Below are positions 43,053-52,014 of a stretch of DNA of 64,000 nt, piece by piece. Location of the stretch: positions 186,001 through 250,000 of the forward strand of contig JAVBLY010000006.1 of assembly GCA_031553035.1 (NCBI GenBank), in the 5' to 3' direction. The DNA is from JAVBLY01 sp031553035. GTDB lineage: Bacteria > Bacillota > Clostridia > Peptostreptococcales > Anaerovoracaceae. The notes under the pieces were generated by a model. It ran no database searches and was not told the DNA's origin. It worked only from the letters and a program-made list of their open reading frames with translations. The stretch's first letter is position 1. The number at the start of each line of letters is the position of its first letter. The translations under genes were made by a program, and so were the position numbers.

Positions 43053-43093
43053 AGGATTGATGAAATCGAGTTAGGTTTCGGGGAGTAATAAAA

Positions 43094-43243
43094 ATGGACA
43101 TGACATTGATGGCGGCAGGATTAAAGGTAATGTTGATAGGTCTGGGAGGCGTATTTGCCGTACTCATCCTGTTCTATATTACGACAAAGATAATGCTGGC
43201 TATATCAAAGAGCACAGCAAACAGAAAAACTGATCAAGGTTAG
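43094..43243 (+). CDS. Small membrane subunit of the decarboxylase (OadG/MmdD N-terminal type)
   Basis: 49 residues, with GGGGAG 8 bp before the ATG. One membrane helix with a typical OadG/MmdD start (MAAGLKVMLIGLGGVFAVLI) and a short polar tail ending STANRKTDQG. Full-length delta subunits continue into a C-terminal domain; here it stops, and that domain is encoded alone at 28104. It follows the beta subunit by 41 bp. Short enough to be missed by gene finders. Confidence 0.8.
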   Translation: MDMTLMAAGLKVMLIGLGGVFAVLILFYITTKIMLAISKSTANRKTDQG

Positions 43244-43318
43244 AAGCACTATGTGCTTGAGCTGCCTTCGGGTAGAATAATAAAAATAATGTGCAGATGC
43301 ACAGGAATGGAGTTTCAC

Positions 43319-45265
43319 ATGAAAGGCTACAGCAGTGAGAAAATCAAAAACATTGTCCTTTTAGGCCATGGAGGTTCAGGCAAGACAACAGTCGCAGAAG
43401 CGGCTCTGCTTGAAACCAAGGTCATTGGGAGACTAGGTAAGGTAGAGGATGGTAACACGGTTTCCGATTACGAGAAAATGGAAATCGAGAAAGGTTATTC
43501 CATCAATACTTCACTTATTCCAATAGAATATAATGGAACGAAGATCAATATTCTGGATGCTCCGGGATTCTTCGACTTCGTAGGTGAAGTTTACTCTTCC
43601 ATCAGAGCTGCCGAGGCAGCAGTGATAGTTGTGGATGCATCTGCCGGTATACAGGTCGGTACAGAAAAGGCCTGGGATATTTGTAAAAAGATAGATATGC
43701 CCAGATTTTTCCTCATCAACAAAACAGACAAGGAAAATGTGGACGTAGCCCAGGTCATAGATGAACTAAAATCCAAGTTCGGAACTTCACTTGCTACTTT
43801 GGACGACAGAGATGCCCTTACTGAAGTTGTGGCAGAAAGTGATGAAGCGCTTCTTGAAAAATTCTTTGGAGGAGAAGAATTTACTGATGATGAGTTCAAC
43901 AAAGGACTTTCAAACGGTATTGCAAGCGGTAATATAGTGCCGATCATAACATCCAGTGCTGTAAAGGGAGAAGGGATAAAGGATTTCCTCGACACTATGG
44001 TCAAATATGTTCCTGCACCCACCGCACATGCGCCATATCCTGCTAAGAACGACAGTGATGAAGATATAGAAGTTGCATGCGATCCTGCAGGCAAACCTAC
44101 AGCATTCGTATTCAAGACAATCGCTGATCCTCTGGTTGGAAAGATATCTCTTATCAAAGTCATATCCGGCACCATCAAGCATGGTCAGGAACTTTACAAT
44201 CCGAGAGCAGAGAAACCTGAGAAAATGAGTTCGATGTTTTATCTGAGAGGAAAAACTCAGAGCGAAGCTCCCGAAGCTGCTGCAGGTGACATTTACGCCG
44301 CAACAAAGCTTCCAAATGCCAAGACCGGCGATACATTATGTGAAAAATCCAATATTGTAATATTTCCAAACGTGGACTTCCCGCAACCTTCATTGTTCCT
44401 TGCTGTTGCACCAAAGAACCAGGGTGACGATGAAAAGGTGGGAACAGGTCTCAACAAGCTTAAAGAAGAAGATCCTTCATATTCCATCGAGAGAAACAGT
44501 GAAACGGCTCAGACTCTTATCGGCGGACAGGGAGAGATCCAGATCGGTATAATAACCGGCAAACTGAAAGACAGATTCGGTGTGGAAGTCAACCTCATCG
44601 ATCCAAAAGTCCCGTACAGAGAAACGATCAAAGGTACTGCAGACGTACAGGGCAAACACAAGAAACAGTCCGGCGGCGCAGGTCAGTACGGTGATGTTCA
44701 TATCAAATTCTCACCTACACAGGAAGAATTCGAATTCAGCGAAGAGCTGTTCGGCGGCTCTGTTCCGAAGAACTACGTCCCTGCTGTCGAAAAAGGACTT
44801 AAAGAAAGTATGGTAAAAGGACCTCTTTCCGGTTCAAAGGTAACAGGAATCAAAGCAGTGCTTTACGATGGTTCATACCATGATGTCGACTCCAATGAAA
44901 TGGCGTTCAAAATAGCCGCTTCCTTGGCTTTCAAAAAAGGCCTGGAAGCTGCAAAACCTATTTTGCTTGAACCTATAATGCATGTGGAAATAATCGTTCC
45001 CGATGAATATATGGGTGATGTCATGGGTGACATGAACAAGAGAAGAGGTAAGATCCTGGGTATGGAACCTCTGGCAAGCGGCGGACAGAAATTAGTTGCG
45101 GAAGCTCCTCAGGCAGAGATGTTCAAGTATGCTATCAATCTGAGATCCATGACACAGGCAAGAGGCAGTTTCATTATGAATTTCGAAAGATATGAGGAAG
45201 TTCCTGCTAATATTGCACAGAAAGTTATCGCTGAATATCAGGCTACACAGGAGAAACACGACTAA
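43319..45265 (+). CDS. Elongation factor G-like GTPase
   Basis: 648 residues from the ATG with TGGAG 6 bp upstream; a frame from 43253 lacks homology at its start. EF-G domain order with P-loop GHGGSGKTT (EF-G has AHIDAGKTT), NKTD in G4, and the C-terminal domains IV/V (GSKVTGIKAVLYDGSYHDVDSNEMAF). The G3 motif is DAPGFFDF where true EF-G has DTPGHVDF, so the catalytic His is replaced by Phe. This is the EF-G2 type paralogue group; it may act in ribosome protection or another step, not in normal translocation. The genuine fusA must lie elsewhere. Confidence 0.9.
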   Translation: MKGYSSEKIKNIVLLGHGGSGKTTVAEAALLETKVIGRLGKVEDGNTVSDYEKMEIEKGYSINTSLIPIEYNGTKINILDAPGFFDFVGEVYSSIRAAEAAVIVVDASAGIQVGTEKAWDICKKIDMPRFFLINKTDKENVDVAQVIDELKSKFGTSLATLDDRDALTEVVAESDEALLEKFFGGEEFTDDEFNKGLSNGIASGNIVPIITSSAVKGEGIKDFLDTMVKYVPAPTAHAPYPAKNDSDEDIEVACDPAGKPTAFVFKTIADPLVGKISLIKVISGTIKHGQELYNPRAEKPEKMSSMFYLRGKTQSEAPEAAAGDIYAATKLPNAKTGDTLCEKSNIVIFPNVDFPQPSLFLAVAPKNQGDDEKVGTGLNKLKEEDPSYSIERNSETAQTLIGGQGEIQIGIITGKLKDRFGVEVNLIDPKVPYRETIKGTADVQGKHKKQSGGAGQYGDVHIKFSPTQEEFEFSEELFGGSVPKNYVPAVEKGLKESMVKGPLSGSKVTGIKAVLYDGSYHDVDSNEMAFKIAASLAFKKGLEAAKPILLEPIMHVEIIVPDEYMGDVMGDMNKRRGKILGMEPLASGGQKLVAEAPQAEMFKYAINLRSMTQARGSFIMNFERYEEVPANIAQKVIAEYQATQEKHD

Positions 45266-45278
45266 TAAGATAAGTGGA

Positions 45279-46649
45279 TCAAAGTTTTGAACAAGCTTCG
45301 CGTATATTAGATACACCGATTACATGAATGCCGGAGAGAGAAATCTTTTCGGCATTTTTCTTTGGGAGGATCAGGTTCTTAAAACCCATTCTGGCTGCTT
45401 CCGATGCGATTTTTTCTGAATGGCGGATCGGTCTGAGATCGCCGGTAAGGCCTATTTCACCGATAGCAAGAGTTTGTCCTTTGTTTTCTATCCCTTTTAA
45501 GCTGGAGTAGATCGCAAGAGCCACGGCCAGATCGATGGATGTGCCTTCGGGACGTATCCCGCCAACTACATTTACATAGATATCCTGAGCACTCAAGTTG
45601 ATCCCGCCTCTTCTTTCCAGTACAGCCACGATCATATTCAGCCTGTTGATATCAACTCCAAGTGCGGTTCTTCTGGGGAAGCCCGCATTTGCTGATGACG
45701 TAAGTGCCTGAAGTTCCAAAAGAAGAGGTCTTGTTCCTTCATATACTGCAGTGGCTATGGAGCCTTCTCCGGCTTCAGATAAACCTTCGAGGAAAGATGC
45801 GGATATATTTTCTACTTCGGTCAGTCCTTCTTCCTTCATTTCAAATGCGCCGATTTCACTGGTGGTTCCGAATCTGTTTTTATTGGCCCGGAGTATTCTA
45901 AGGTCCTGGCTTCTGTCACCGGCAAACTGCAACACACAATCCACCAGATGCTCTATTATCTTGGGCCCGGCCAGATCGCCGCTTTTAGTTACATGTGCGA
46001 CTATAAAGATCGGAATGTTCATGACCTTGCCTATTTTCATCAGCTCGTTTGTGGATGAGCGGATCTGTGATACACTACCCGGAGCCGAATCCAGAGTATC
46101 GGTATACATTGTCTGGATGGAATCGATAATAAGAAAACCGGGTTTCAGGCTTCTTACTATTTCGGCAACAGTTTCAATATTTGTTTCTGACAACAGAAAG
46201 AGGTCTTCCGGAATCTGATCGATAATGCGGTCACCTCTCATTTTGATCTGTTCTTCGGATTCCTCTCCCGAAACATAAAGTACTCTGCCGTAATCATTCG
46301 CAATATTATTTGCTGTCTGGAGGATCAGGGTGGATTTCCCTATCCCCGGTTCACCAGCAATAAGAGTAAGAGAACCTTTTACGATCCCGCCGCCCAGAAC
46401 TCTGTTCAGCTCACCGATCCCCGTATCTATACGATCCTTTTTGTCTGATTTTATTTCGGAAAGTTTGATTGCTTTTGACTTGCTGCCATCGACTTTACGG
46501 CTTCTGGAGTCGCTTTTATCGACCTCTGCCTGATGTACCTTTTCTTCAACAAAGCTGTTCCATGCCCCGCATATGCATTGCCCTATCCATTTAGGGCTTT
46601 CGTATCCGCATTCCTGACAGACAAAGACAGTTTGATTTTTCTTGGCCAT
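45279..46649 (-). CDS. radA: DNA repair protein RadA
   Basis: 456 residues. N-terminal zinc finger CQECGYESPKWIGQCICGAW, RecA-like core with Walker A AGEPGIGKSTL, the RadA motif KNRFG, and a C-terminal Lon-like domain (GGIRPEGTSIDLAVALAIYSS). It is a helicase that aids branch migration in recombination. Its ATG overlaps the stop of the upstream sensor kinase by one base (TAATG), so translation is probably coupled. It converges on the EF-G-like gene with only 13 bp between. Confidence 0.96.
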   Translation of the reverse strand: MAKKNQTVFVCQECGYESPKWIGQCICGAWNSFVEEKVHQAEVDKSDSRSRKVDGSKSKAIKLSEIKSDKKDRIDTGIGELNRVLGGGIVKGSLTLIAGEPGIGKSTLILQTANNIANDYGRVLYVSGEESEEQIKMRGDRIIDQIPEDLFLLSETNIETVAEIVRSLKPGFLIIDSIQTMYTDTLDSAPGSVSQIRSSTNELMKIGKVMNIPIFIVAHVTKSGDLAGPKIIEHLVDCVLQFAGDRSQDLRILRANKNRFGTTSEIGAFEMKEEGLTEVENISASFLEGLSEAGEGSIATAVYEGTRPLLLELQALTSSANAGFPRRTALGVDINRLNMIVAVLERRGGINLSAQDIYVNVVGGIRPEGTSIDLAVALAIYSSLKGIENKGQTLAIGEIGLTGDLRPIRHSEKIASEAARMGFKNLILPKKNAEKISLSGIHVIGVSNIREACSKL

Positions 46650-48244
46650 TATCTGTCACTGACCTTTCTGTCCATTTCTGCTTCCCGTTCGTGGTCCTCT
46701 TCCGACAGGGCTTTTTGTTCTTCGATGGTTTCCTCGATCTTTTCCTGTATAGGTTTTTCCTCTTCTTCATGGTCATAAAGGTCATCTGTCTGGGCGTGGG
46801 CCTTTTTGATCTCGAACCAGAATGTGCTTCCTTTTTTCAGTGCACTTTGAACTCCGAACTTGGCGCTGTGGAGGATCAGGATCTCTTTTACGATGGAAAG
46901 ACCCAGCCCCGTATTTTCGGTTCTTTTTCTGTTACTGCTGGCTTTGTAATAACGTTCCCATATGTGCTTCAGATCCTTCTTTGGGATTCCGATCCCGTGA
47001 TCGCTGATCTCGCACCTTACGAAATCACCTTCATCCAGCATTTTAACTTCGACGGTTTTATCCTTGCCGCTGTACTTGAATGCGTTACTCACAAGGTTGG
47101 TCACAACCTGTTGTATCCTCATTTCATCCGCTCTTATTATGCCGTCTCCTTCGCTTATAAATATAAGTTTATATCCTTCCTGTTCCGCAAATGCCGTGTA
47201 TGACTGGAGTATATTCTCAATTGTACTTTTCAAAGAAAAGTCGGTGTAATTCATTCCCTGTTTGCCGGATTGCATCTTTGAGAATTCCAGAAGCTCAATG
47301 ACCATCTGGTTGAGTCTTTCGGCTTCATCGATGATTACCTGAAGGTGCTCTTCTCTTTTTTCCGGATTGTTCCCTGAAAGGTCTCTGATCATCTCCGCAT
47401 AAGAAGTAACCATTGTAAGGGGCGTTCTGAGGTCGTGGGAAACGTTGGCAATGAGATCCTTCTGCATATTTTCCGCCTTGGCAAGTTCCAAAGACGTGTA
47501 GGTCAGGGTGTCTGCCAGTTGTGAAAGTTCTGAATAATCTCCGCCGTCAAATATTGTTCCGTATCGTCCCTCGGCAAGTTCCTCTGCCGTTTCGGTAATC
47601 TGCTCTATGGGATGGATGATCCTCCTTGAAAGAAAGTAAGCAATGAGCAGTGCTGCAGCAATAGAAATTATTGTTACATATATAAGCTGGTTTGCAAGTA
47701 TGTCAATTGTGCCCTCAACAGGATAAAGAGGGGAAAAAATATACAGATAGACACTGTCGCTTCCTGCATCTTTGAGATAGGATGCATAGGCCAGCGTTTC
47801 AAATCCGGTATCGGTATCTATTGTGTTTTCGGAATATGACGGTTTGTTGCTTTTGATCAGTTTTTCTTTAAGGTGCTGTATTCTTTCTGTATAGAAATCC
47901 GAGGATGATGTCTGAGGAACTTCGTTTTTGTCACTCAGGCTGGTATTTTGAGAATATGGGGAGTATAAAGTGGCCCCCGCATCGTTTTCAATAAAAATAT
48001 TCATCTCGTTTTTATTTGAGATATCCCTTATGACGACTTCCAAATCGTCGTAATCATCATCCTTGTATTTACTTTCTATGGTCTGGGCTATTCTGCTGGT
48101 GCTTGAGTTTTTCATTTCCTTATAGTAGTTGTTAAGAAAAAAAACCTGCAATACCCATATGATAACCAGAAGCACGATTGCAAAGACGATAAAATATGCC
48201 CACATCTTGAACTTTAAACTTTTAAAATCGATTTTAAGCTTCAA
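46649..48244 (-). CDS. Sensor histidine kinase
   Basis: 531 residues. Membrane segment (about 14-36), extracellular domain (about 37-185), second membrane segment (about 188-208), HAMP, HisKA with His in NVSHDLRTPLTM, HATPase with NLVSNAFKYS, DHGIGI and GLGLSIV. The tail of about 45 residues is strongly acidic (EEEEKPIQEKIEETIEEQKA), not part of normal kinase folds. It overlaps the upstream response regulator by 11 bp, so they form a cognate pair; radA follows. The signal is unknown. Confidence 0.93.
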   Translation of the reverse strand: MKLKIDFKSLKFKMWAYFIVFAIVLLVIIWVLQVFFLNNYYKEMKNSSTSRIAQTIESKYKDDDYDDLEVVIRDISNKNEMNIFIENDAGATLYSPYSQNTSLSDKNEVPQTSSSDFYTERIQHLKEKLIKSNKPSYSENTIDTDTGFETLAYASYLKDAGSDSVYLYIFSPLYPVEGTIDILANQLIYVTIISIAAALLIAYFLSRRIIHPIEQITETAEELAEGRYGTIFDGGDYSELSQLADTLTYTSLELAKAENMQKDLIANVSHDLRTPLTMVTSYAEMIRDLSGNNPEKREEHLQVIIDEAERLNQMVIELLEFSKMQSGKQGMNYTDFSLKSTIENILQSYTAFAEQEGYKLIFISEGDGIIRADEMRIQQVVTNLVSNAFKYSGKDKTVEVKMLDEGDFVRCEISDHGIGIPKKDLKHIWERYYKASSNRKRTENTGLGLSIVKEILILHSAKFGVQSALKKGSTFWFEIKKAHAQTDDLYDHEEEEKPIQEKIEETIEEQKALSEEDHEREAEMDRKVSDR

Positions 48245-48902
48245 ATTTGTATCCTACTCCTCTTAAAGTACTGATCATGTCTCTGTATTTGCCCAGATTA
48301 TTTCTAAGGTTCTTGATATGTGTATCGATTGTCCTGTCGTCACCGTAGAAGTCATATCCCCAAATTTCAGAGAGCAGCTTCTCTCTTGACAATGCGATAT
48401 TCTTATTCTTAACGAGATAGAACAAAAGGTCATATTCTTTCGGAGTAAGTTCGATCTTTTCATCATCCACAGTTACTTCTCTTGCCAGGATACTTATCTT
48501 GAGACCATCGAAAGCAAGAATCTCGGGTTCTTCATTCGGTGGCTGCTTCCTTGTCATTACCGCATTGATCCTTGCGATAAGTTCCTTGGGGCTGAATGGT
48601 TTGACCATATAGTCATCAACTCCCAGTTCAAATCCGAAAAGTTTATCATATTCTTCACCTCTGGCCGACAGCATTATCACAGGTATATCCTTGATTTTCT
48701 TAATTTCCTTGCACGCTGAAAACCCGTCAAGTTTCGGCATCATTACATCCATAACGATTATGTCAAAATCCTCTTCCTTGACCATTTTGATTGCGTCCAT
48801 GCCGTCTTCTGCTTCCAGAACTTCAAACTCATTGAATTCCGCATATTCCCTTATAACTTCTCTTATCTTCTGTTCATCATCTACTATAAGCAATTTTGTC
48901 AT
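48234..48902 (-). CDS. OmpR-family response regulator
   Basis: 222 residues. Receiver with DDE, phospho-Asp in IIVMDVMMPKLDG and KPFSPKEL; winged-helix DNA-binding domain with LLSEIWGYDFYGDDRTIDTHIKNLRNNLG. First gene of the minus-strand operon with the sensor kinase and radA. Confidence 0.95.
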   Translation of the reverse strand: MTKLLIVDDEQKIREVIREYAEFNEFEVLEAEDGMDAIKMVKEEDFDIIVMDVMMPKLDGFSACKEIKKIKDIPVIMLSARGEEYDKLFGFELGVDDYMVKPFSPKELIARINAVMTRKQPPNEEPEILAFDGLKISILAREVTVDDEKIELTPKEYDLLFYLVKNKNIALSREKLLSEIWGYDFYGDDRTIDTHIKNLRNNLGKYRDMISTLRGVGYKFEA

Positions 48903-48945
48903 TTAAATCAGACCCCTCTCTTGCTTGTATTTTTAAATACGTACT

Positions 48946-48973
48946 ATAATAGGATACCATATTCCAATGACAA
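48946..48973 (-). promoter_or_regulatory. Promoter of the response regulator-kinase-radA operon
   Basis: On the minus strand TTGTCA (48973-48968), 16-bp spacer and TATTAT (48951-48946), 44 bp before the start codon. A palindrome GTATTTTTAAATAC (48927-48940) lies in the leader and may be an operator. Confidence 0.5.
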
Positions 48974-49011
48974 AAACAATTATTCGATGTTTAAAATTAG
49001 GAAAAAGTATG

Positions 49012-49083
49012 TTGACATGAAAAATATGTTATGATATGATATCAGATTGTTTCCTTGACGGTCGACTGGTTTTGGCTTATAAT
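49012..49083 (+). promoter_or_regulatory. Two tandem sigma-A promoters for carD
   Basis: P1: TTGACA (49012-49017), 17-bp spacer, TATGAT (49035-49040). P2: TTGACG (49055-49060), 17-bp spacer, TATAAT (49078-49083), 42 bp before the TTG start. Both are close to consensus, suggesting strong expression. Confidence 0.75.
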
Positions 49084-49124
49084 ATTACTAAACAACAAAA
49101 ATTTCTATCTATCAGGAGGTTCAC

Positions 49125-49604
49125 TTGTATAACATTGGAGACAAAATAGTTTATCCTATGCATGGCGCCGGGGTGATCGAATCAATAGAAGAGAAGAAGA
49201 TCATGGGTGCCAGCAAGAGATACTACGTTTTGCTTGTACCATTCGGTGAAATGAAGATTATGATTCCCTGCGAAGCATGCGAACAGATAGGTATAAGGGG
49301 AATAATGAGTCAGCAGGAAATGGATATGGTATTCAATATCCTTTCAGAAGACTCTACGGAAATGTCTTCCAACTGGAACAGGCGATATCGTGACAATATG
49401 GAAAAACTCAAAACCGGTGAACTGCATTGTGTCGCCGAAGTCGTCAGGAACCTCATGAGAGCCGATTGTATCAAGAAATTGTCCATGGGAGAGAAGAAGA
49501 TGCTGGCAAATGCCAAGCAGATCCTCATAAGCGAGGTGGTGCTCGTTCAGGATCTTGATGTCAACGAGGCAATGGTGACCATAGAAAAATATGTACTGGG
49601 TTAG
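49125..49604 (+). CDS. carD: CarD-family RNA polymerase-binding regulator
   Basis: 159 residues, TTG start with AGGAGGT directly upstream. N-terminal RNAP-interaction (Tudor-like) domain: YNIGDKIVYPMHGAGVIESI, with GEMKIMIPC; the helical C-terminal DNA-binding domain follows. CarD stabilises open promoter complexes, mainly for stable RNA genes. It stands before a PIN/TRAM protein and ispDF, the usual clostridial order. Confidence 0.93.
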   Translation: MYNIGDKIVYPMHGAGVIESIEEKKIMGASKRYYVLLVPFGEMKIMIPCEACEQIGIRGIMSQQEMDMVFNILSEDSTEMSSNWNRRYRDNMEKLKTGELHCVAEVVRNLMRADCIKKLSMGEKKMLANAKQILISEVVLVQDLDVNEAMVTIEKYVLG

Positions 49605-49717
49605 GCGATGGGGTTAAGCCCCTGCGCAATACGCCAGTGTTTTACATTTGACAGACCACAAACCCAAATACTATGTGGTTGTCTGAAAAACTTACGAAGG
49701 GAGGTGAGTGAGAAACT

Positions 49718-50818
49718 ATGATCAAAAAGTTAATAAGAGGAGTCATCACGGTCGTTGGTTTGTTCGTTGGTTACGGTGTTTTTCAACTGCTTTTATTCAT
49801 AAACAGTCTGACTCATATAGTGAATATGTCACAAGTATCGGCACTTGAGAAGGACATCGTCGGAGCAGTAATCGCAATTATATTTGGAATTTTATTTTTT
49901 TCTCTGACACCGTCGTTCAGCCGCAGGGGCAAAAAGGTTGCAACGAACATAGACAATGAGCTCCAACATATATCAGCACACAGCATTGTCATGGGTACGA
50001 TCGGACTCATAGCAGGTCTTATTATTGCCTTTTTTGTAAGCCGTATTTACAGCGATATAGGCAACAATTACATTGTAATGGCGTTGAACCTTGTCACATA
50101 TCCGGTATTCGGATATCTCGGTGTTGTTATCGCATCCAAGAGCGGACAGGAATTTTTTCTTTCGCTGTTAAGTGCCAGAAAAGGTGCCGGCGGCAAGCCA
50201 AAGTCCAAAAATAGCGACGCTACGCCTAAGGTTCTTGATACAAGTGTCATAATAGACGGAAGAATAGCAGATATAATGAAGACAGGATTCATCGAAGGTA
50301 ATATAGTGATTCCTGAATTTGTTCTTGTTGAGCTTCGTCATATTGCAGATTCGTCCGATGGGCTAAAGCGGAATCGGGGGCGGAGAGGACTGGATATCCT
50401 GAACAGGATCCAGACTGAATATGGAATCGAGATATATAATACCGACAAGGAAAAAGGCCTGGATGAGATACCGGAAGTTGATGTCAAGCTCTTAAAGCTT
50501 GCTCAGATTATGAACGGCAAGGTTGTGACTAATGACTTCAATTTGAATAAAGTGGCGACCATCAAAGGTGTGGAAGTTCTGAATATAAACGAACTGGCCA
50601 ATACCCTGAAACCGGTGGTTCTTCCCGGAGAAGAAATGACACTTTTCCTCGTTAAGGAAGGCAAGGAAAACAACCAGGCTGTTGCGTATCTGGATGACGG
50701 GACGATGATCGTCGTTGAAGAAGGACGCAAATTCATAGGGAAGACCATAGATGTAGTCGTTACCAGTGTGCTTCAGACTTCGGCCGGCCGAATGATATTC
50801 GGTAAGCCAAAAATTTAG
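49718..50818 (+). CDS. PIN/TRAM-domain membrane protein (YacL family)
   Basis: 366 residues, GGGAGG upstream. Four N-terminal membrane segments (about 5-145), a PIN nuclease domain (about 165-285) with acidic sites VLDTSVIIDGRI and TNDFNLNKVA, and a C-terminal TRAM domain (about 300-360). Likely a membrane-tethered RNase. The function is not well known; it lies between carD and ispDF. Confidence 0.9.
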   Translation: MIKKLIRGVITVVGLFVGYGVFQLLLFINSLTHIVNMSQVSALEKDIVGAVIAIIFGILFFSLTPSFSRRGKKVATNIDNELQHISAHSIVMGTIGLIAGLIIAFFVSRIYSDIGNNYIVMALNLVTYPVFGYLGVVIASKSGQEFFLSLLSARKGAGGKPKSKNSDATPKVLDTSVIIDGRIADIMKTGFIEGNIVIPEFVLVELRHIADSSDGLKRNRGRRGLDILNRIQTEYGIEIYNTDKEKGLDEIPEVDVKLLKLAQIMNGKVVTNDFNLNKVATIKGVEVLNINELANTLKPVVLPGEEMTLFLVKEGKENNQAVAYLDDGTMIVVEEGRKFIGKTIDVVVTSVLQTSAGRMIFGKPKI

Positions 50819-50850
50819 TACTCAAAGATAATACCTGGAAAGATATTCTT

Positions 50851-51984
50851 ATGTATGAAGGAAAGAGAGTAGTCGCTCTGATAGCGGCAGCAGGCAACGG
50901 ACAGCGAATGGGCAGTTCAAAGCCTAAACAGTACCTCAATTTAGGAAATAAAAATTTATTGGAAAAATCAACAGAGGCGTTTGAAATGAACGCCTCTGTT
51001 GACGATATATATATAATTGCATCATCAGAATATCCGGACGAAATCAAAAAACTGTCATTTTCAAAGATAAAAAAAATCACAGAAGGCGGAAGAACAAGGC
51101 AGCAGTCTGTATATAACGGACTCAAGAGCATAGATGGCCATGCCGACATCGTTCTTATCCATGATGCCGCCCGACCTTATCTTAAAAGCGCACTGATCGA
51201 TGATGTGATAAAAGCAGTTATTAACAACGGAGCAGCTATACCTGCATTGCCGGTAAAAGACACTATTAAAATTACAGATAATGAATATATAACAGAAACG
51301 CCTGACAGAGACAGCCTTTATTCTGCCCAGACACCTCAGGGATTTGATATCGCTCTCATTATCGCTGCACATGAAAAAGCACGAGATGATAATTTCACTG
51401 GCACTGATGATTCCCAACTTGTTGAACGTTTAGGCCATAAGGTTTTATTGGTAAACGGTGATGAAAAAAATTCAAAGATCACCGTTAGGGAGGATATGGA
51501 GCCGGGAAGACTGGTCGGTATTGGATTTGACGTACATGCTTTTGCCGAAAACAGAGACCTTATTCTAGGCGGCATAAAGATTCCGTATGAAAGGGGCCTT
51601 TGGGGTCATTCAGATGCCGACGTATTAACTCATGCACTGATGGATGCTATTCTGGGGGCTTTGAATCTGGGGGACATAGGCACAAATTTCCCGGACACAG
51701 ATGAAAGGTACAAAGGTATCAGCAGTGTCCTGCTGCTTGAAAAAGTCAGGGATATGATGATACAAAAGGGCTATACATTGGAGAATGCAGACCTTATAAT
51801 AGTAGCAGAAAAACCGAAAATGAAAGAACACACCTCTCTTATAAGAGAGAATCTGGCAGAGATCATGTCTGTCAACCCGGATAAAATCAGCATCAAGGCC
51901 ACTACCACCGAAGGTCTTGGATTCACCGGGAGAGAAGAAGGAATCGGAGCTCAGGCAATCGTACAGCTTCTTAAGAATATATAA
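50851..51984 (+). CDS. ispDF: Bifunctional IspD-IspF of isoprenoid synthesis
   Basis: 377 residues. IspD part (about 1-215): ALIAAAGNGQRMGSSKPKQY and IHDAARPYL, the CTP-dependent MEP cytidylyltransferase. IspF part (about 218-377): GIGFDVHAFAENRDL and GHSDADVLTHALMDAILGA, the MECDP synthase with its zinc ligands. The IspE step is done by another protein, not in this window. Fusion of IspD and IspF is known in several bacteria. Confidence 0.96.
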   Translation: MYEGKRVVALIAAAGNGQRMGSSKPKQYLNLGNKNLLEKSTEAFEMNASVDDIYIIASSEYPDEIKKLSFSKIKKITEGGRTRQQSVYNGLKSIDGHADIVLIHDAARPYLKSALIDDVIKAVINNGAAIPALPVKDTIKITDNEYITETPDRDSLYSAQTPQGFDIALIIAAHEKARDDNFTGTDDSQLVERLGHKVLLVNGDEKNSKITVREDMEPGRLVGIGFDVHAFAENRDLILGGIKIPYERGLWGHSDADVLTHALMDAILGALNLGDIGTNFPDTDERYKGISSVLLLEKVRDMMIQKGYTLENADLIIVAEKPKMKEHTSLIRENLAEIMSVNPDKISIKATTTEGLGFTGREEGIGAQAIVQLLKNI

Positions 51985-52014
51985 ACAGATTTAGCGGAAA
52001 GGACAGCAACACAA

